Assembly (NCBI GenBank): GCA_947259175.1
Contig: CAMYKW010000025.1
Location: 1 to 43,210 of the forward strand
Source of the DNA: an uncultured Gammaproteobacteria bacterium
GTDB taxonomy: Bacteria > Pseudomonadota > Gammaproteobacteria > Arenicellales > JAANXG01
Direction of reading: 5' to 3'
Length of the DNA: 43,210 nt
Shown: positions 24,223 to 33,253 of the stretch, piece after piece
Layout of the letters: the number at the start of each line of letters is the position of its first letter
Numbering within the stretch: the first letter of the stretch is position 1
Made by a program: the position numbers and the translations under genes
The notes under the pieces: generated by a model
Database searches by the model: none
The model's input: only the letters and a program-made list of their open reading frames with translations
Told to the model about the DNA's origin: nothing

Positions 24223-25653
24223 TCAGGAACCCGCCGACTCCGCATCGCTGGAATCGCGCTCGGTTCCCCGGATGCGGATATCGTACTTCTTCATCAGCGC
24301 CTGGAAGTTGGTGCGCTGCATCCCGGTTTCCTCGGCGCTCCTGGTGACGTTCCAGTCGTTTCGTTTCAGCGCCTCGAGGACGAACAGCTTTTCGATGTTC
24401 TTCACCGACTTTTCCCGCGCAAGCTTTTTGAAGTGTTTGAGCTCGTCGCTGCTCTTGGGTACGTTTGCCTCGAGCGCCGCGCCCATATCGATGATGTTTA
24501 CCAGGTGGCCCTGGCGGATGACCTTGTCGGCGGCCAGAATCACGGCGCGATGGATGGTGTTTTCCAGTTCCCGCACATTCCCCGGCCAATTGTAATTGAC
24601 CAACATGTTCATCGCCTCAACCGAGAACTCGGTCATCTCCTTGCTCAACTCCTCGCTGAACAGCTTGAGGAAGTGAAACGCCAGCGCGGGGATATCTTCG
24701 CGGCGCTCGCGCAGCGGAGGTAGCTCGATGGGAAAGATATTGAGGCGGTAGTAAAGGTCTTCGCGGAACGTGCCTTCCGCCACCATCGCCTCGAGGTCTT
24801 TATTGGTGGCGCTGATCAGCCTGATGTTGGCGGTGCGGATGCGGGTATCGCCAACGGCCTTGAACTCGCGTTCCTGGAGAATGCGCAAAAGCTTTGCCTG
24901 GGTGGACAGCGAGATGTTGCCGATTTCGTCCAGGAACAGCGTGCCGCCGTCGGCAACCTCGAACAATCCCTGTTTGTTGGCCACCGCGCCGGTGAATGAA
25001 CCCTTGACGTGACCGAACAACTCGCTCTCCAGCAACTGTTCGCTCAGCGAACCACAGTCGACCGGGACAAACGCCTTGTCTTTTCGCAGGCTGTTGTAGT
25101 GGATGGCGCGGGCGATCAGCTCCTTGCCGGTGCCGCTATCCCCCCGGATCAACACCGTGCTGTTGGTGGGCGCGCATTTCGCGATCAGGCGGTATACGTT
25201 TTGCATCTGGGGGCTGGAACCGATGATGTTCTCGAAGCGGTACTTGGAACTCACCGCGTTTTTGAGGTCGAGGTTCTCCTGCTGCAGCCGGCGCTTTTCG
25301 AAGGCGCGCTCCACCAGAATCTTGAGCGCCTCGGGATCGAAGGGTTTGGGCAGGTAGTCGAATGCTCCCAACTTCATGGATTTGACCGCGGTCTCGATCT
25401 CCGACAGCCCGGTGACCATGATGACGTCGATATCGGGATGGGACTCCTTCACCCGCTGCAGCACTTCCAGGCCGTCCATTGTCGGCATCATGATGTCCAG
25501 CACCATCACGTCATAGTGGGTCTCGTCGAGTCTATGCAGGGCCTCCAGGCCGCTCTGCACAGCGTCGACCTCGTACTCGGTGTCACCGAGTATGCGCAGG
25601 CAACTTCTTATGACGATCTCCTCGTCGTCAACTACCAGTATCTTGCCGCTCAT
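24223..25653 (-). CDS. NtrC-family sigma-54-dependent response regulator
   Basis: A receiver domain (1-120; acidic pocket DDEE, phospho-acceptor Asp53 in MVLDIMMP, Lys in LPKPFDP) is followed by an AAA+ domain with Walker A GDSGTGKE, the sigma-54 contact loop GSFTGA, Walker B GGTLFLDEIG and LYYRLNIFPIELPPLRER. A Fis-type helix-turn-helix (NDWNVTRSAEETGMQRTNFQALMKK pattern) closes the protein. All catalytic elements are intact. The start overlaps the stop of the kinase gene (ATGA). It is convergent to the sigma-54-driven cytochrome operon and is the most likely activator of the promoter at 20750, and possibly of the one at 4777. Confidence 0.95.
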   Translation of the reverse strand: MSGKILVVDDEEIVIRSCLRILGDTEYEVDAVQSGLEALHRLDETHYDVMVLDIMMPTMDGLEVLQRVKESHPDIDVIMVTGLSEIETAVKSMKLGAFDYLPKPFDPEALKILVERAFEKRRLQQENLDLKNAVSSKYRFENIIGSSPQMQNVYRLIAKCAPTNSTVLIRGDSGTGKELIARAIHYNSLRKDKAFVPVDCGSLSEQLLESELFGHVKGSFTGAVANKQGLFEVADGGTLFLDEIGNISLSTQAKLLRILQEREFKAVGDTRIRTANIRLISATNKDLEAMVAEGTFREDLYYRLNIFPIELPPLRERREDIPALAFHFLKLFSEELSKEMTEFSVEAMNMLVNYNWPGNVRELENTIHRAVILAADKVIRQGHLVNIIDMGAALEANVPKSSDELKHFKKLAREKSVKNIEKLFVLEALKRNDWNVTRSAEETGMQRTNFQALMKKYDIRIRGTERDSSDAESAGS

Positions 25654-27266
25654 AAGTCTTCACTCGTTGATTCGCTGTCCTGCGCCTCCAAGGGCAGGTA
25701 GATGCGGAATGTGGATCCCTCGCCCACCGTGCTGTCCACCTCAATCGTTCCGCCGTGGGCCTTGACGATACCGTGGCTCACGGACAAGCCCAGGCCGGTT
25801 CCTTCCCCCACACCCTTCGAGGTGAAGAACGGATCGAAAATCCGTTGCCGGTCCTGCTCGGATATGCCGCATCCGGTATCGGTGATTGCGACCTCCACCA
25901 TGGGGCCGGGATCCACGTCGGGGCTCTTGACCTCCGGCACCACGCGGCTGCGGATGGTGATGTGTCCGGCACCTTCCATGGCCTGCTGGGCGTTGACCAG
26001 GATGTTCATGATCACCTGTTTCAGCAAATCCTCATCCACCCAGATCTGCGGCAGGTTCAGGTCGAGGTCCATGTTGATTTCGATGTCGTTCATATATGCC
26101 GGCCGCTCCATGAACTGTTTGGTATCCTCGATGATTTTATTGATATCGGCAAATTTCTTCTCCGGTGTTTTCTCGCGGGCGAAATCCAGCAGCCGTCTGA
26201 TGATGGTGGCGCAGCGGTTGGTTTCGCGGATCACCAGGTCCAGGTCCTCCGCTTCCGGGCTGCCGTCCGGCATCTTGCCGCGCACCAGCGTCGAAAACGT
26301 GAGCACACCGGTGAGGGGGTTGTTCAATTCATGGGCGATTCCGGCCGCGAGCAGACCGACGGCGGCGAGTTTTTCCCGGTGCGCCGAATCGGCTTCGGCG
26401 GCCTGCAATTCCGCGCTCTTTTGCTGCACCTTCTGTTCCAGGGTACGGCCCCACTCGTGCAACTCCTGATGGGATTTGTCGAGCGCCTCGGTCATCGCAT
26501 TGAAGGAGACCGCCAACTGCCCGAATTCGTCCTGGCTGCGCACCGGGATCGGCTGGTCCAGGTTTCCCGATGCCAGTCGCTCGGCCCCGTTTTCCAGGTC
26601 GCGTAACGGCACGTACACCATGCGGTGCACGAAAAAACTCACGAACAGCGAGGCGATGATCACGAATCCCATGGCGAAACCCGCGATTGTGAACGAATCG
26701 TTCCGGGCCTTGCGATCGATTTCGTCCAGGGAGTAAACGATATCCAGCACTCCCAGCACCGACTGATCCTTGGTGTGCACGTGGCAACTCGCCGTGTAGC
26801 ACGACGGTTCGTTGCGGATCACCTCCATGCTGCCCAGCAGCCTGCCGCCATCGGCGGCCTCGAAAATCCGTGCCCGTTTGTGCTTCGGAATCTGGTCCAG
26901 CGGCGTCTTGCTCTCGTGGCAGTGGAAGCACGCCTCCGCCTTGGCGTCCACTTGCAGTCCGAATTCGTCGGGGAAGCTGGAATGGATGATGGTCCCGTCC
27001 TTGCTCATGATCCTGATCTTTTCGATGCCCTCCTGGCTGCCGACGTCCTCGATGATGCGGTGCACATAGGACGGCTGGTTCTGCAGCATGGCGAACCGCG
27101 TGCTCTTGGTGACCACCTCGGACAGTTGGGTGACATGGCTGATCGCGCCGTCGAGCAGATGGGCGCGGTGTTGTCGCATGACCAGCGCGATGAACGCCAC
27201 CATCACCGCGGTGAGGGCGATCCCCAGGTACAGACCGACTTTCAGTTTCAGGGATTTAGGCCCCAT
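25650..27266 (-). CDS. Heme c-containing sensor histidine kinase
   Basis: Membrane segments at about 10-30 and 192-213 bracket a periplasmic domain of 160 residues. That domain holds a CXXCH motif (CFHCH, 113-117) and a CX4CH motif (CYTASCH, 156-162), so it should bind two covalent hemes. HAMP (about 215-268), a coiled coil, a dimerisation domain with phospho-acceptor His312 (AHELNNPL) and an ATPase domain (N box NILVNAQQAM, G box DTGCGIS and GEGTGLGLS) follow. The kinase could sense periplasmic redox state or a ligand such as NO, CO or oxygen. It is coupled to the NtrC-type regulator by a four-base overlap. The 27267-27489 gap carries no further gene. Confidence 0.93.
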   Translation of the reverse strand: MGPKSLKLKVGLYLGIALTAVMVAFIALVMRQHRAHLLDGAISHVTQLSEVVTKSTRFAMLQNQPSYVHRIIEDVGSQEGIEKIRIMSKDGTIIHSSFPDEFGLQVDAKAEACFHCHESKTPLDQIPKHKRARIFEAADGGRLLGSMEVIRNEPSCYTASCHVHTKDQSVLGVLDIVYSLDEIDRKARNDSFTIAGFAMGFVIIASLFVSFFVHRMVYVPLRDLENGAERLASGNLDQPIPVRSQDEFGQLAVSFNAMTEALDKSHQELHEWGRTLEQKVQQKSAELQAAEADSAHREKLAAVGLLAAGIAHELNNPLTGVLTFSTLVRGKMPDGSPEAEDLDLVIRETNRCATIIRRLLDFAREKTPEKKFADINKIIEDTKQFMERPAYMNDIEINMDLDLNLPQIWVDEDLLKQVIMNILVNAQQAMEGAGHITIRSRVVPEVKSPDVDPGPMVEVAITDTGCGISEQDRQRIFDPFFTSKGVGEGTGLGLSVSHGIVKAHGGTIEVDSTVGEGSTFRIYLPLEAQDSESTSEDL

Positions 27267-27489
27267 AACCTGTTTTCTTGCGTATCAACGTGGGTGAAGA
27301 ATAACAAGGAACCGGTTGCCGCGCTGCGGATTTAACTGCATCTTTCTTCGGCAACCGCGCATACATTTTAATTAGACTGAAAAAGTTGTCAGGTCGCAAT
27401 GCGCGGTGCATTGACTCAGGTCATGCGAAACACAACAAATTCCGAGCCCAGCCGCAAATCCGGGCGCCGCCCCACTTGGGTTTCGCCGC

Positions 27490-28593
27490 CTAAAAGGCGA
27501 TCGACAGTTGCGCGCCGAAACGGTCGACACCATCGAGCGGGTTGTCGTCGTCGTCGCGAGCGAGATCGCCGCGGTAGCGCCCGTGCAGGTACTCCGCGGT
27601 CAGGGTCACGTAGCGATGCACGAGGATGGTGACCGCGGCGCCGTACTGCCGATACGGTTCGTCTTCCAGCTCACGGCTGCCTTCAATGCGCAGCGCCAGA
27701 TCGAAACCGCGGTGCGGAAATATGCCGAGCTCGATATTCCACGCCCACGGCCGGTCACGATCGGCGTCGAACTCGGCAAAAGACTGGGTCGCCCCCAACG
27801 CCTCGAAAGTCAATTCGAAGCGCTCATCGATCCACAGCAGGTACCCGCTCACGCCCGGCACCTTGCGAATAAATCGATTGTCATGGTCGGCGAGCAGCCG
27901 GCTGTCGGCATCCGCCAGATCGGTGAGGTAACTGAAACCCAGTGCAAGATTCCGGCGCGGCCATGCCTCCATTGCCACCCCCCAATCCAATCCGCGGTTG
28001 TTCCGGTCCCATTCACCGGCCGCGCCTTCGTAGAGCGACAGCGAGAAGTCCAGGCGGTCGCTGAAGTCATAGGACAGCGTGGCAGCGGTCTCTCGGGTCT
28101 CGCCGAATTCGATGATCGGCCCGGTGACAAAGCGGCTGAAATATTCCCCGAAAGGCAGATACTGCTTGCCGACGACAAGTTCCCATGGGTCGAATTCCAC
28201 TGCGGCGGTAAATTCCTCGGCCTTGACGCTGTCGGTGTCGGTGTCATATTCGAGGATCAACTCGGCCTGGGTGTTTTCCAATGGCGTGGCGATAAGGCCC
28301 AGTTGCAAGGTCATCGCCTCATCGTGTCGATCGAAGGCGCCGGCATTGTCCGCGAGCGAAAATCGATCCTTGTTCCATTCGAGTTCCGCCAGGCCGGAGA
28401 GGGACAGCCACGGAGTCAACTGTCTGTGTAAGCCGGCTTCGCGTTTTTCCGCCCGCGTGCGGTACAGGCGCACCGACTCGTCTTCTTCTGATTCAGCCGC
28501 CGCCGGTGGCATGCACACCGCGCCGATCAGCACGACGCTCAACAGGCGGTGCCAGCCTGCGCGTTGTAACGTGCGGCCAAGGCGATACGACAT
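27490..28593 (-). CDS. LbtU-family outer-membrane porin
   Basis: A signal peptide (LLSVVLIGAVCMPPAAA) and a short coiled region are followed by a 16-strand-type beta barrel with alternating hydrophobic residues (LSLSGLAELEWNKD, LGLIATPLENTQAELILEYD, WELVVGKQYLPFGEYFSRF). The last strand ends in FGAQLSIAF, giving the terminal aromatic needed for barrel assembly. These segments match the LbtU siderophore-porin family first known from Legionella, although many members are generic outer-membrane channels. The gene is monocistronic, and the flanks show no Fur box that I can identify. Confidence 0.8.
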   Translation of the reverse strand: MSYRLGRTLQRAGWHRLLSVVLIGAVCMPPAAAESEEDESVRLYRTRAEKREAGLHRQLTPWLSLSGLAELEWNKDRFSLADNAGAFDRHDEAMTLQLGLIATPLENTQAELILEYDTDTDSVKAEEFTAAVEFDPWELVVGKQYLPFGEYFSRFVTGPIIEFGETRETAATLSYDFSDRLDFSLSLYEGAAGEWDRNNRGLDWGVAMEAWPRRNLALGFSYLTDLADADSRLLADHDNRFIRKVPGVSGYLLWIDERFELTFEALGATQSFAEFDADRDRPWAWNIELGIFPHRGFDLALRIEGSRELEDEPYRQYGAAVTILVHRYVTLTAEYLHGRYRGDLARDDDDNPLDGVDRFGAQLSIAF

Positions 28594-28920
28594 GGGCTCG
28601 CGTCTATCTGCTCAGGAAACGGATGGTTATGCAGGCAATATAGCAATTCGTCGCGAGTTTTACCGGGATGAACGGCTATCCCATGGTGAGATTCACTTCG
28701 ACGACGTCCGGGGCTTGATTGCGAGGTGAACGTGGATGCCGGGTCAATGCGTCAAAGACTGATGTCATCCATGTGCGTGTTGAACTCTCGGCCGGCGATG
28801 GGAAGATCCCGCCCCGGTTCCCGGCAGGCAATACGGCGTTTCGTCGCCGCGACATCACAGAAAATGCGCGGTGGACGTGCATGAATTGCCGACGGAAACC
28901 GGGGCGGGTTCGCCAACCGG
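28594..28920. other. Intergenic region, nothing recognised
   Basis: This 327-base stretch between two minus-strand genes has only short frames without ribosome sites. It should contain the promoter of the porin gene, but I could not place one with confidence. Confidence 0.4.
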
Positions 28921-29703
28921 CTATTCAACCAGAAAACAGCTCTCGGTCGCGGTCTGGTTGTCGCTGTCCTCGCGCACCAGGACCTCGACCTTGGCGTTGC
29001 CCGGGGCCAGCAGGCCGGTCGGCAGCTCCACGCTGGTCGCCGTGGGCGGCAGGATTACGGAAAACTTGACCGGCGGCAGCGCGGACTCCTGCTCCACGAC
29101 CAGCTCGTAGTTCTTGACCACGATAGGTTCGTTGGTGCGGCCGATGTCGGGATGCGACAGCACGACGTGCTCCCAGTGGACGGTGATCGGGTCGCCGACG
29201 CTCGGCCCGGGATTCTCGTCGCAATCTTCCGCTACCGGGTCGGGGCCGGAGTCGCCGTCTGCTACCGAGATCACCGGCGGCGCCGGCATCAAGTGGGTGA
29301 CCGTCGCAATGCTTTCGAGCTCATCACCTTCGAGGGTCACGCCGCTCACTTCGTAATCGCCCTCCGGGAACCGCGCGAAGAATTCCTCGGGCGACAGGGT
29401 GACCTCTTCCGGGTCGTCGCTTTCAAAAGGCGGTTCGGCGCTCTCGAAAAACAACTCCGTCAAACCCTGCCGCCGCAAGCGCCCCTTGAGGCGTATGTCG
29501 AGAATCTTGCGTTCGTTGGCGTCCTCGAGCTTGAGCCGCTTCCACGGGTCTCCGTCGACAAGTGCGTGTATCCCCAAGTCACCATCCGTGTTGTTGAGCT
29601 CAAAGAAGATATTCGCCACATCGAACGGTTCGTCGGCGCCGCTCACCGCCGGCGCCAGCGACAGCGCGAGCGCGCCACAAATAATGGTATGTTGCTTCAT
29701 CAT
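28921..29703 (-). CDS. Exported acidic protein of unknown function
   Basis: The signal peptide (TIICGALALSLAPAVSGA) is followed by FDVANIFFELNNTDGDLGIHALVDGDPW, an acidic, possibly calcium-binding opening. The middle has many Glu/Asp residues (FESDDPEEVTLSPEEFF, DGDSGPDPVAEDCDENPG), and a C-terminal fibronectin-like beta sandwich runs to the end (FSVILPPTATSVELPTGLL). Two cysteines lie in the second half. I do not recognise a named family. GGAG lies upstream of two adjacent ATGs (29703 and 29700); either could be used. It is divergent from an OmpR-type two-component pair whose kinase has a strongly acidic sensor segment, so the system may control it. Confidence 0.75.
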   Translation of the reverse strand: MMKQHTIICGALALSLAPAVSGADEPFDVANIFFELNNTDGDLGIHALVDGDPWKRLKLEDANERKILDIRLKGRLRRQGLTELFFESAEPPFESDDPEEVTLSPEEFFARFPEGDYEVSGVTLEGDELESIATVTHLMPAPPVISVADGDSGPDPVAEDCDENPGPSVGDPITVHWEHVVLSHPDIGRTNEPIVVKNYELVVEQESALPPVKFSVILPPTATSVELPTGLLAPGNAKVEVLVREDSDNQTATESCFLVE

Positions 29704-29968
29704 ACTGTCTCCGAGTTGTTTGGGTTTTCCCGCCTTCAATATGTTGCGCAGGGATCGGGTTCACGTAGCTTGTTCTGATGCCTGCGCGTACAAGTGTGAT
29801 GGGTGATGCTTAATATCCACTGAAGCGGCGTTATGTTTTTTCGTTGCATGATGTTTGCGCAAGATGGCGACGCGCGGATACAGTGTCGTATTAAGGATTC
29901 ATTAATGTGAATTTGCTACGGTGAGGTGTTGGGTCCGCATCCACGAATAGATGTATCATTGAGCGCTC

Positions 29969-30634
29969 ATGAAGATACTGGTTGTCGAAGATTCTGAGCG
30001 GTTGCGGCGGGCGCTTGGGGAAGGTTTGCGCCGCTCCGGTTTCGTCGTCGATCTCACCGGAGACGGCATCGAGGGTCAGAAATTCGCCAATGCCATCGAC
30101 TACGATGTGATTGTCCTGGATATTATGTTGCCGGGCATCGATGGGCTTGAACTACTGAGGGATCTGCGCCGCCGCCACAGCCCTGCCCAGGTGTTGATCC
30201 TCTCGGCCAAGGACCAAATCGCCGACCGGGTAAACGGTCTCGAGCTGGGCGCCGACGATTACCTCGTGAAGCCGTTTGCGTTCGAGGAATTACTGGCGCG
30301 GATCAAGTCCTTGGGCAGGCGGCGCTACGAAGTCAACCAGCCCGAGATCCAGATCGGGGAATTGATAGTCGACACCTCCAAACGCGAGGTGCGGATCAAC
30401 GGGTCGGTGCTGTCGTTGACGCCGGCGGAATACAATCTGCTGCAATATCTCTGTTTCAGGCGGGGCCATGTCATCGCGAAGTCGCAGCTGCAGGACCGGC
30501 TTTCCGATACCGGCTCACAGGTGGTCAGCAATGTCATTGAAGTTTTGGTGAGCAATCTGCGCAAGAAGATCGGCGCGATCAGCGCCGACGCGGTGATAAA
30601 GACCAAACGCGGGTTTGGATACTATGTCGACTGA
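29969..30634 (+). CDS. OmpR/PhoB-family response regulator
   Basis: The 221-residue product has a receiver domain (ED at 7-8, phospho-acceptor Asp51 in VLDIMLPG, Thr/Ser position LILSAKD, Lys in LVKPFAF) and a winged-helix DNA-binding domain (REVRINGSVLSLTPAEYNLL, VSNLRKKIG, IKTKRGFGYYV). It is of the QseB/PmrA/TctD type. It is followed 12 bases later by its cognate kinase. The intergenic space shared with the divergent exported protein is 265 bases and would hold its own binding site. Confidence 0.93.
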   Translation: MKILVVEDSERLRRALGEGLRRSGFVVDLTGDGIEGQKFANAIDYDVIVLDIMLPGIDGLELLRDLRRRHSPAQVLILSAKDQIADRVNGLELGADDYLVKPFAFEELLARIKSLGRRRYEVNQPEIQIGELIVDTSKREVRINGSVLSLTPAEYNLLQYLCFRRGHVIAKSQLQDRLSDTGSQVVSNVIEVLVSNLRKKIGAISADAVIKTKRGFGYYVD

Positions 30635-30646
30635 AGGCGCGCGCCC

Positions 30647-32125
30647 ATGAGCTCGATCCGCAATCGGCTGACGCTGCTCATCATCGCCGGGATGACGCTG
30701 TTGATGATCATCGCCGGCGTGACCATCGATTATCTGTTGCGCGCGCAGTTGAGAGCGGAGTTTGATCGCAACCTGTTATCCAAGACGATGAGCCTGGTCA
30801 CCCTGAGCGAGCAGGAGGACGGTGAAGTCGAGTTCGATTTCATCGATGGATTCATGCCGGAGTACTCGGCGGAGGAACGGCCGGAGTACTTTCAATTGTG
30901 GCTGACCGACGGGACTCTGATCGCACGCTCGGAATCCCTGGACGAGGCCGACTTGCCGCGGTCCGACCTGCCCCTGGACAGCCACCGGTTTAGCGACCTG
31001 ACGCTGCCCGATGGCCGCGCCGGACGACTCGTCGCGGTGCGGTTCATCCCCTATGATGAGGATGCGGAAGAAGATGACGAGGACGACGACGAGGACGAGC
31101 GCCGGCAAGCGGAGACGGCGCTGGCGGGTGACCGTGACGCAGAATCCCCGGACTCCCGTGTGCGCGCGGACATCGCGGTTGCGCGCGGTACGGAAGACCT
31201 CGATCAACTGGTCGCCACCGTGCGCGCCGGGCTGGCAGCGGCCTTTGTGGTGCTGATGGGCGCGGCGGCGCTGCTGATTCGCATGCTGGTCGGTCACGGC
31301 CTGAAACCACTGAACCGGATCGCCGCCGAGGTGCGGGGCCTGGATGCGGATCGATTGAACAACCGCCTGGCGGAGACGCCCGGCAGCGACGAGTTGGCGC
31401 CGATCACACACCAGCTCAACGCCCTGTTGGATCGCCTGGAGGCCGCGTTCCAACGGGAAAAGCGGTTCTCCGGCAACGTCGCCCATGAGTTGCGCACGCC
31501 GATCGCGGAGCTGCGCAGCCTGGCGGAGGTGGGCGGGGAGTGGCCCGCCGACCAGGAGTTGGTTGCGGATTTTTTCGGACAGCTGGTGCACCTGGCCGAT
31601 GACATGGAAAGGACGATCACCAATCTGATGATACTCAGCCGATTGGAGGCGGGTACGCAACAGGCGGAGATGAGCCCCATCAAGTTGTCACGTTTGATCG
31701 AAGATACCTGGAAACGCCTGGCGTCCCAGGCGAACGGCAAGCGGGTGCTTTTGGACAATCGCGTTCGCGGCGATCTGCTGGTGCGCAGCGATGCGGACAA
31801 GCTGGGGCTTATATTGACGAACTTGTTTTCCAACGCCGTATCGTACAGCCCCGACGAGTCGGCGGTGGTGGTAGAAGTGGAGGAGGGCGCCGGCGGCTCG
31901 CGGCTGGCGGTGTCGAACCCGACGTTGGATCTGGATGAACAGGATCTGCCGCTGATGTTCGAACGGTTCTGGCGCAAGGACACCGCGCGCACCGGCGGGC
32001 GCCACGCCGGGCTCGGCTTGTCCCTGGTGGAGGCGCTGGCGGAACTACTGAGTATCAAGGTCAGTTCGGTGTTGGACAACAGCCGGCGGTTTACTATTAC
32101 GCTGTCCGAACTGCAGGCGGTATAA
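30647..32125 (+). CDS. Sensor histidine kinase with acidic periplasmic segment
   Basis: Two membrane helices (about 9-30 and 197-217) enclose a periplasmic domain. Near its end, residues 137-151 contain 14 acidic residues in 15, a likely site for divalent cations or cationic peptides. HAMP, HisKA (His280 in GNVAHELRTPIAEL) and an ATPase domain (NLFSNAVSYSP, GLGLSLVEAL) follow; all phosphotransfer motifs are present. GAAGG lies before the ATG, 12 bases after the regulator gene, so the two form one operon. By analogy with PhoQ and PmrB, acidic sensor patches respond to Mg, Ca or Fe or to antimicrobial peptides; which applies here is not known. Confidence 0.92.
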   Translation: MSSIRNRLTLLIIAGMTLLMIIAGVTIDYLLRAQLRAEFDRNLLSKTMSLVTLSEQEDGEVEFDFIDGFMPEYSAEERPEYFQLWLTDGTLIARSESLDEADLPRSDLPLDSHRFSDLTLPDGRAGRLVAVRFIPYDEDAEEDDEDDDEDERRQAETALAGDRDAESPDSRVRADIAVARGTEDLDQLVATVRAGLAAAFVVLMGAAALLIRMLVGHGLKPLNRIAAEVRGLDADRLNNRLAETPGSDELAPITHQLNALLDRLEAAFQREKRFSGNVAHELRTPIAELRSLAEVGGEWPADQELVADFFGQLVHLADDMERTITNLMILSRLEAGTQQAEMSPIKLSRLIEDTWKRLASQANGKRVLLDNRVRGDLLVRSDADKLGLILTNLFSNAVSYSPDESAVVVEVEEGAGGSRLAVSNPTLDLDEQDLPLMFERFWRKDTARTGGRHAGLGLSLVEALAELLSIKVSSVLDNSRRFTITLSELQAV

Positions 32126-32179
32126 CACCGTCGATGCGATGCCAAGAAAAAGCCCACGCCGGGTGACACGCGCTCGTTC

Positions 32180-33253
32180 ATGAAGATTCTGGTAATCAGA
32201 CTAAAACAGATCGGCGATGCGTTGATCTCGCTCCCCGTTTGCAAGAGCCTGAGGAAGACTCTGCCGGATGCGCAGATCGACTATCTGCTGTACGAGCACA
32301 TTGCGCCGCTGTTCGAGCATCATCCCGCGATCGATCATATTATTACGATCACGCCTGACGAGCGGCGCAACAAGTGGAAGTACTTCCGGAAGATGCGGGC
32401 AATCCGGCGCGCCCGCTATGACATGGTCATCGATCTGATGACGGTGCCGATTACTGTGCTTATGACTCGCTTTTCGGGCGCCAAATGGCAGATCGGTTTC
32501 GACAAGGGGAAGTGGCGTTCGCGTCTCTACAACACGCCGGTGCCGCATCCGCCGAGAAGCGGCAGCCTGGACGCCAAGTTGGCGATCTTGCGGGGCCTGC
32601 CGTTTGCGGTCGAAACCGACCGCAGCTTCGACGTGGTGCTGACCGCCGACGAGATGAGCACGATGCAAGAGCGCATGCGCGCCGCCGGCATTGACCTGCG
32701 CAAACCGGTGTTGCTTTTCTCCCCCATCAGCCGCCTGGATTCCAAGACCTGGCCGGAGGACTATTTCGTAACCGTACTCGATTACTGCGTGAGCCGGTAT
32801 GACTCGCAGGCGGTTTTGATCTGGGGCCCCGGCGAGCGCGAGGGTGTAGCGCGTTTAACCGAACTGACGGAATTTCCGGATCGCGTCTTCGCAAGCATCG
32901 AGACCGCCGATCTTCGTCAACTGGCGGCGGTGGCGAAGCACTGCGTCATGTTTATCGGCAACGACAGCGGACCGCGACACGTGGCGGAAGCCGTCGGCAT
33001 CCCCACGTTCACCATCTTTGCGCCGTTTACCGGCAAGTTCGCCTGGCTGCCGCACATGGGCGAGCGGCACCGCGGCGTGGACATGTGCGACGTGCTCGAT
33101 ATCGACGAGCACAGCTGGTACGAACGCGCCGGGGAATTTCGCGAACACAGCGCCCGTTATTACCGGCGGATCACCCCCGAGCTGGTGATTCGAGAGCTGC
33201 AACCGATGCTGGATGCTTATGTCGCCACCGCGTCCCGGCGGGAGGCGGGTTAA
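32180..33253 (+). CDS. GT9 glycosyltransferase (heptosyltransferase family)
   Basis: The N-terminal MKILVIRLKQIGDALISLPV is the GT9 signature (donor-domain Rossmann fold). The second domain contains KTWPEDYF, LIWGPGERE and FIGNDSGPRHVAEAVGIPTF, the conserved acceptor/donor-site motifs of ADP-heptose:LPS transferases. At 357 residues it has the family length. It would add heptose to the lipopolysaccharide inner core at the cytoplasmic face of the inner membrane. A second GT9 gene is convergent and overlaps its 3' end by four bases. Confidence 0.9.
   Translation: MKILVIRLKQIGDALISLPVCKSLRKTLPDAQIDYLLYEHIAPLFEHHPAIDHIITITPDERRNKWKYFRKMRAIRRARYDMVIDLMTVPITVLMTRFSGAKWQIGFDKGKWRSRLYNTPVPHPPRSGSLDAKLAILRGLPFAVETDRSFDVVLTADEMSTMQERMRAAGIDLRKPVLLFSPISRLDSKTWPEDYFVTVLDYCVSRYDSQAVLIWGPGEREGVARLTELTEFPDRVFASIETADLRQLAAVAKHCVMFIGNDSGPRHVAEAVGIPTFTIFAPFTGKFAWLPHMGERHRGVDMCDVLDIDEHSWYERAGEFREHSARYYRRITPELVIRELQPMLDAYVATASRREAG

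Noticed and set aside
24223-24600. Frames on the plus strand opposite the NtrC-type gene
   Set aside because: Long antisense frames are expected in GC-rich DNA opposite a real gene with third-position bias; the minus-strand product has complete receiver, AAA+ and HTH motifs.
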